This document shows positions 14,824 through 17,228 of a stretch of 17,228 nucleotides of DNA, one piece after another (the stretch's first letter is position 1; each line of letters opens with the position of its first letter). Below the pieces are notes generated by a model, which ran no database searches, was not told the origin of the DNA, and saw only the letters and a list, made by a program, of their open reading frames with translations. The stretch is taken from assembly GCA_964517075.1 (NCBI GenBank), contig CAZFAT010000112.1, positions 1 through 17,228 of the forward strand. The letters run 5' to 3'. A program made the translations under genes and the position numbers. The DNA is from CAZFAT01 sp964517075 (GTDB taxonomy: Bacteria > Acidobacteriota > Vicinamibacteria > Vicinamibacterales > SCN-69-37).

Positions 14824-14829
14824 ATTATA
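14824..14829 (-). promoter_or_regulatory. TATAAT -10 box of the PfpI/DJ-1-like gene
   Basis: TATAAT on the minus strand ends 17 nt before the GTG at 14806, leaving a short leader that still contains GAGG. The opposite strand reads TATAGT at 14826-14831, which could serve the divergent YyaL-type gene, so the site may work in both directions. Confidence 0.5.
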
Positions 14830-14880
14830 GTGCAGCGGCTGCGTCGGACCCCGCGCCGCCGCGGCGTGGGATGATGGTGA

Positions 14881-17049
14881 GTGCCCAATCGTCTGGCGCG
14901 CGAGCGGAGTCCGTACCTCCTGCAGCACGCCCACAATCCGGTCGACTGGTATCCCTGGGGCACCGAGGCGTTCAATCGCGCCCGCGGTGACGACAAGCCA
15001 ATCTTCCTGTCAATCGGCTACTCCACGTGTCACTGGTGCCACGTGATGGAGCACGAGTCGTTCGAGGACGCGGACGTCGCCGCGCTCCTCAACCGCGACT
15101 TCGTCGCCATCAAGGTCGATCGCGAAGAGCGGCCGGATGTGGACCGCGTGTACATGCTGTTCGTGCAGGCGACGACGGGCGCCGGCGGATGGCCGATGAG
15201 CGTGTGGCTGACGCCCGACCTGAAGCCGTTCTTCGGCGGCACGTACTTCCCGCCGACGTCGCGGTGGGGCCGCCCGGGGTTCGTCGAGGTCCTCACGCAC
15301 CTGGCCCGCGCCTGGCAGGAGGAACGCGGGCAGCTCGTCGCCTCGGCCGAGGCGGTGCTGGAGCGGCTGCGGCAGGCCTCGGGCGCCGACGAGGCCGCGC
15401 CGGATCGCGCGCCGGCCGCCGGGCGCGACGCCATCGAAACCGGCATTACCGCCTTCTCGCAGGCGTTCGACGCGCGGCATGGCGGGTTCGGCGGCGCCCC
15501 CAAGTTCCCACGGCCCGCGGAACTGCTCTTTCTGCTGCAGGCGCACGCCTTCACCGGCGACTACCAGGCGCGAGCGATGGCGCTCGACACCCTGCGCGCC
15601 ATGGCGAATGGCGGCATGCGAGACCAGATCGGCGGCGGCTTCCACCGCTACTCGGTCGACGCCGAATGGCGCGTTCCGCACTTCGAGAAGATGCTCTACG
15701 ACCAGGCCCAGCTCGTCCTGGCGTGTCTCGAGGCCGCACAGGCGAGCGGCGAGGCGGACTTCGCCGCCATCGCCGAGGACACCCTCGAGTACGTCCGCCG
15801 CGAGCTGACGTCGCCTAGCGGTGCCTTCCTGTCGGCCGAGGATGCGGACTCGCTCGTGCCGGCGTCGGGCGAGGCGCCGGTCTCGGACGAGAAACGCGAA
15901 GGCGCCTTCTACGTGTGGTCGAGCGGTGAGCTGGCGCGGTTGCTCGGGCAGGATGCCGAGGTCGTGAGCCGGCGATTTGGTGTCGAACCTGGTGGCAACG
16001 CGCTGTCCGATCCGCAGGGGGAGTTCCAGGGACAGAACATCCTCTACGTCGCCCAGTCGCTCGAGGATGTCGCGGTCCGATCCGGCCGGTCCGTCGATGA
16101 GATCGCGACCCTCCTGGCGCACGCGCGTCGCACGCTGTTCGAGGCGCGCAGCCGGCGCCCGCGCCCGCACCTGGACGACAAAGTCATTACGGCCTGGAAC
16201 GGCCTGATGGTGGCGGCGTTCGCCCGTGCCGCACGGGTGCTGGTCGACAGCCCGCAGCGCGAGACCTGGCGGCAGGCGGCCGTGGAGGCGGCCCGCTGGA
16301 TTCGCGAACACCTGTGGCGGCCGGCGGATCGCACGCTGCTTCGCCGCTATCGCGATGGCGAGGCGGCCATCGACGGCTTCTGCGAGGACTACGCGTGCCT
16401 GGTCTGGGGACTCGTCGAGCTCTTTCAGGCGACCGGCGACCTCGACTGGCTCGACTGGGCGCTCGAGCTGACCCGCGTCCAGACGGCGCTGTTCAGTGAC
16501 GAGCGCGACGGCGGCTGGTTCAGCACGACGGGCCACGATCCCACGGTGCTGCTGCGGCTGAAGGAAGACTACGACGGCGCCGAGCCCGCGGCGGCCTCGG
16601 TGACCGTTCGCAACCTGCTCACGCTTGGTCACCTGACCGGCGATCGGGCTCTCCTCGATCGAGCCGGGCGCACGCTCGAGCGGTACGGCCCGCAGATTGG
16701 CCGGGCCGTGCGCGTGATGCCATTGATGGTCGCCAACGTGGTGTTCTGGCAGGCCGGTGGCACGCAGATCGCGATCGCCGGGGCTCCCGGCGAGGCCACC
16801 GCGGCGCTCGAACGGGCCGCAGCGCGCCGCTATGTGCCCTGGGCCGTCACGGTTCCCATTCAGGACGAGGGCGCCGCGGCGCGGCTCGGGAGCCGCTGGC
16901 CGTGGATGGCGGCGATGATTCCGCGCGGCGGCGCCTCCACAGCCTACGTGTGCACGGACTTCACCTGTCAGGCGCCTGAAACCGACGCGGCCGCCTTCGA
17001 TCGGCAATGCGCCGTGCTCGCCGAACCGCGGCGGCTCCGGATGCCGTGA
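14881..17049 (+). CDS. Thioredoxin-domain protein of the YyaL/SPATA20 (DUF255) family
   Basis: 722 residues starting with GTG. The opening RLARERSPYLLQHAHNPVDW (4-23), the redox-type motif SIGYSTCHWCHVMEHESF (44-61; Cys50 and Cys53) and GAGGWPMSVWLTPDLKPFFG (100-119) are the hallmark of DUF255. From about 185 the protein is an alpha/alpha-toroid related to glycosidase and N-acylglucosamine-epimerase folds: HGGFGGAPKFPRP (200-212), NGGMRDQIGGGFHRYSVDAE (243-262), VPHFEKMLYDQAQL and LDDKVITAWNGLM (about 429-441). Length is typical. No signal peptide, so cytoplasmic. The biochemical function of the family is unproven; proposals include cellobiose-epimerase-like or redox roles. The start is supported by alignment to the conserved N-terminus; a GGTGA directly precedes the GTG. 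It is followed by an unidentified gene 21 nt downstream. Confidence 0.92.
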   Translation: MPNRLARERSPYLLQHAHNPVDWYPWGTEAFNRARGDDKPIFLSIGYSTCHWCHVMEHESFEDADVAALLNRDFVAIKVDREERPDVDRVYMLFVQATTGAGGWPMSVWLTPDLKPFFGGTYFPPTSRWGRPGFVEVLTHLARAWQEERGQLVASAEAVLERLRQASGADEAAPDRAPAAGRDAIETGITAFSQAFDARHGGFGGAPKFPRPAELLFLLQAHAFTGDYQARAMALDTLRAMANGGMRDQIGGGFHRYSVDAEWRVPHFEKMLYDQAQLVLACLEAAQASGEADFAAIAEDTLEYVRRELTSPSGAFLSAEDADSLVPASGEAPVSDEKREGAFYVWSSGELARLLGQDAEVVSRRFGVEPGGNALSDPQGEFQGQNILYVAQSLEDVAVRSGRSVDEIATLLAHARRTLFEARSRRPRPHLDDKVITAWNGLMVAAFARAARVLVDSPQRETWRQAAVEAARWIREHLWRPADRTLLRRYRDGEAAIDGFCEDYACLVWGLVELFQATGDLDWLDWALELTRVQTALFSDERDGGWFSTTGHDPTVLLRLKEDYDGAEPAAASVTVRNLLTLGHLTGDRALLDRAGRTLERYGPQIGRAVRVMPLMVANVVFWQAGGTQIAIAGAPGEATAALERAAARRYVPWAVTVPIQDEGAAARLGSRWPWMAAMIPRGGASTAYVCTDFTCQAPETDAAAFDRQCAVLAEPRRLRMP

Positions 17050-17055
17050 GGCGTC

Positions 17056-17061
17056 TATACT
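17056..17061 (+). promoter_or_regulatory. TATACT -10-like box before the 17071 gene
   Basis: TATACT lies 6 nt after the stop of the YyaL-type gene and 9 nt before the ATG at 17071, the spacing seen at 13237 and 13282. A GAGGG at 17062-17066 could instead act as a ribosome binding site on a read-through transcript, so both modes may be used. Confidence 0.4.
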
Positions 17062-17070
17062 GAGGGCCCG

Positions 17071-17228
17071 ATGACGTTTTCCATTGAAGTGGTGCTGAAG
17101 GGCCGCGATTTTGCGGTCACGGAGTCGGCGAGCGTCCCGCACGGGGAGCCGGCGACGTGGGATGACGTCGCGGTGCGCGCGATGCTGGTGGAAGTGCTGC
17201 GCGCCCTCGATCGCGTCCAGAATCCGGA
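17071..17228 (+). CDS. Unidentified protein, N-terminal part only
   Basis: Open from ATG 17071 to the right edge (52 full codons), so the protein is incomplete. The visible residues begin MTFSIEVVLKGRDFAVTESA, continue with WDDVAVRAMLVEVLRALDRV and reach the edge at QNP. It is amphipathic and soluble-looking with no signal peptide, a beta-strand start followed by a helix. I do not recognise the family. Alternative frames here lack a start with a ribosome binding site, and codon use (GC at third positions) fits real coding. The 21-nt gap to the YyaL-type gene suggests possible co-transcription. Confidence 0.65.
   Translation, partial: MTFSIEVVLKGRDFAVTESASVPHGEPATWDDVAVRAMLVEVLRALDRVQNP

Noticed and set aside
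14857..14866. Short palindrome CGCCGCGGCG upstream of the YyaL-type gene as an operator
   Set aside because: Ten-bp G/C palindromes arise often by chance in DNA of this composition and no second copy is placed symmetrically.
15028..15042. CHWCH in the YyaL-type protein as a CxxCH heme c site
   Set aside because: It lies in the conserved STCHWCHVM motif of DUF255, a thioredoxin-like site, and the protein has no signal peptide for cytochrome c maturation.
15010..17142. A 710-codon open frame on the minus strand
   Set aside because: It lies opposite the YyaL-type gene and gives an Arg/His/Leu-rich sequence without motifs, while the plus strand has complete DUF255 motifs.

Overview
The window is very GC-rich DNA (roughly two thirds or more G+C), densely coding, with several GTG starts and exported proteins typical of a diderm bacterium. 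A secreted ThuA plus PVC-type dehydrogenase protein, Omp85-like and Vicinamibacteria-style beta-barrel sequence, and a leucine/HMG-CoA gene pair suggest an Acidobacteriota genome, probably class Vicinamibacteria (Luteitalea-like). This placement is inference from protein style, not a database match. I see no rRNA, tRNA, CRISPR array, insertion sequence or phage gene.

Layout. 1-3231 (minus) holds most of a large secreted multidomain protein (ThuA, PVC-type beta-propeller dehydrogenase, HEAT-like repeats, galactose-binding-like module) whose 3' end lies outside the window. Divergent from it is a UPF0261/Tm-1-like gene (3363-4586, plus), then an exported protein with a Rossmann-like motif (4664-5833, plus). 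A PhoD-type phosphatase (5877-7448, minus) converges on these. 7449-7794 has no intact gene; it carries the phoD upstream region and the orphan C-terminus of an outer-membrane beta-barrel protein (7570-7713).

From 13237 down to 7795 the minus strand reads as one likely transcription unit: methylcrotonyl-CoA carboxylase beta subunit, HMG-CoA lyase (2 nt gap), a class I methyltransferase (14 nt overlap), and after about 40 nt an unusual protein joining a C39-like cysteine peptidase, TPRs, a POTRA-like segment and an Omp85-like barrel. The first two are the carboxylation and final cleavage enzymes of leucine breakdown. The partner biotin-carboxylase subunit is not in the window.

On the right, a YihY/BrkB membrane protein (13282-14193, plus) diverges from mccB across 44 bp and converges on a PfpI/DJ-1-like protein (14273-14806, minus). 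That in turn diverges from a YyaL/SPATA20-type thioredoxin-domain protein (14881-17049, plus). An unidentified gene starts at 17071 and leaves the window.

The most interesting items are the C39-TPR-POTRA-barrel fusion, which looks like a type Vd (PlpD-like) architecture with a peptidase in place of the patatin; a 24-bp perfect inverted repeat at its uncertain start; the orphan barrel C-terminus directly downstream; and several start codons only 8-9 nt after a -10-like hexamer, suggesting leaderless transcripts.
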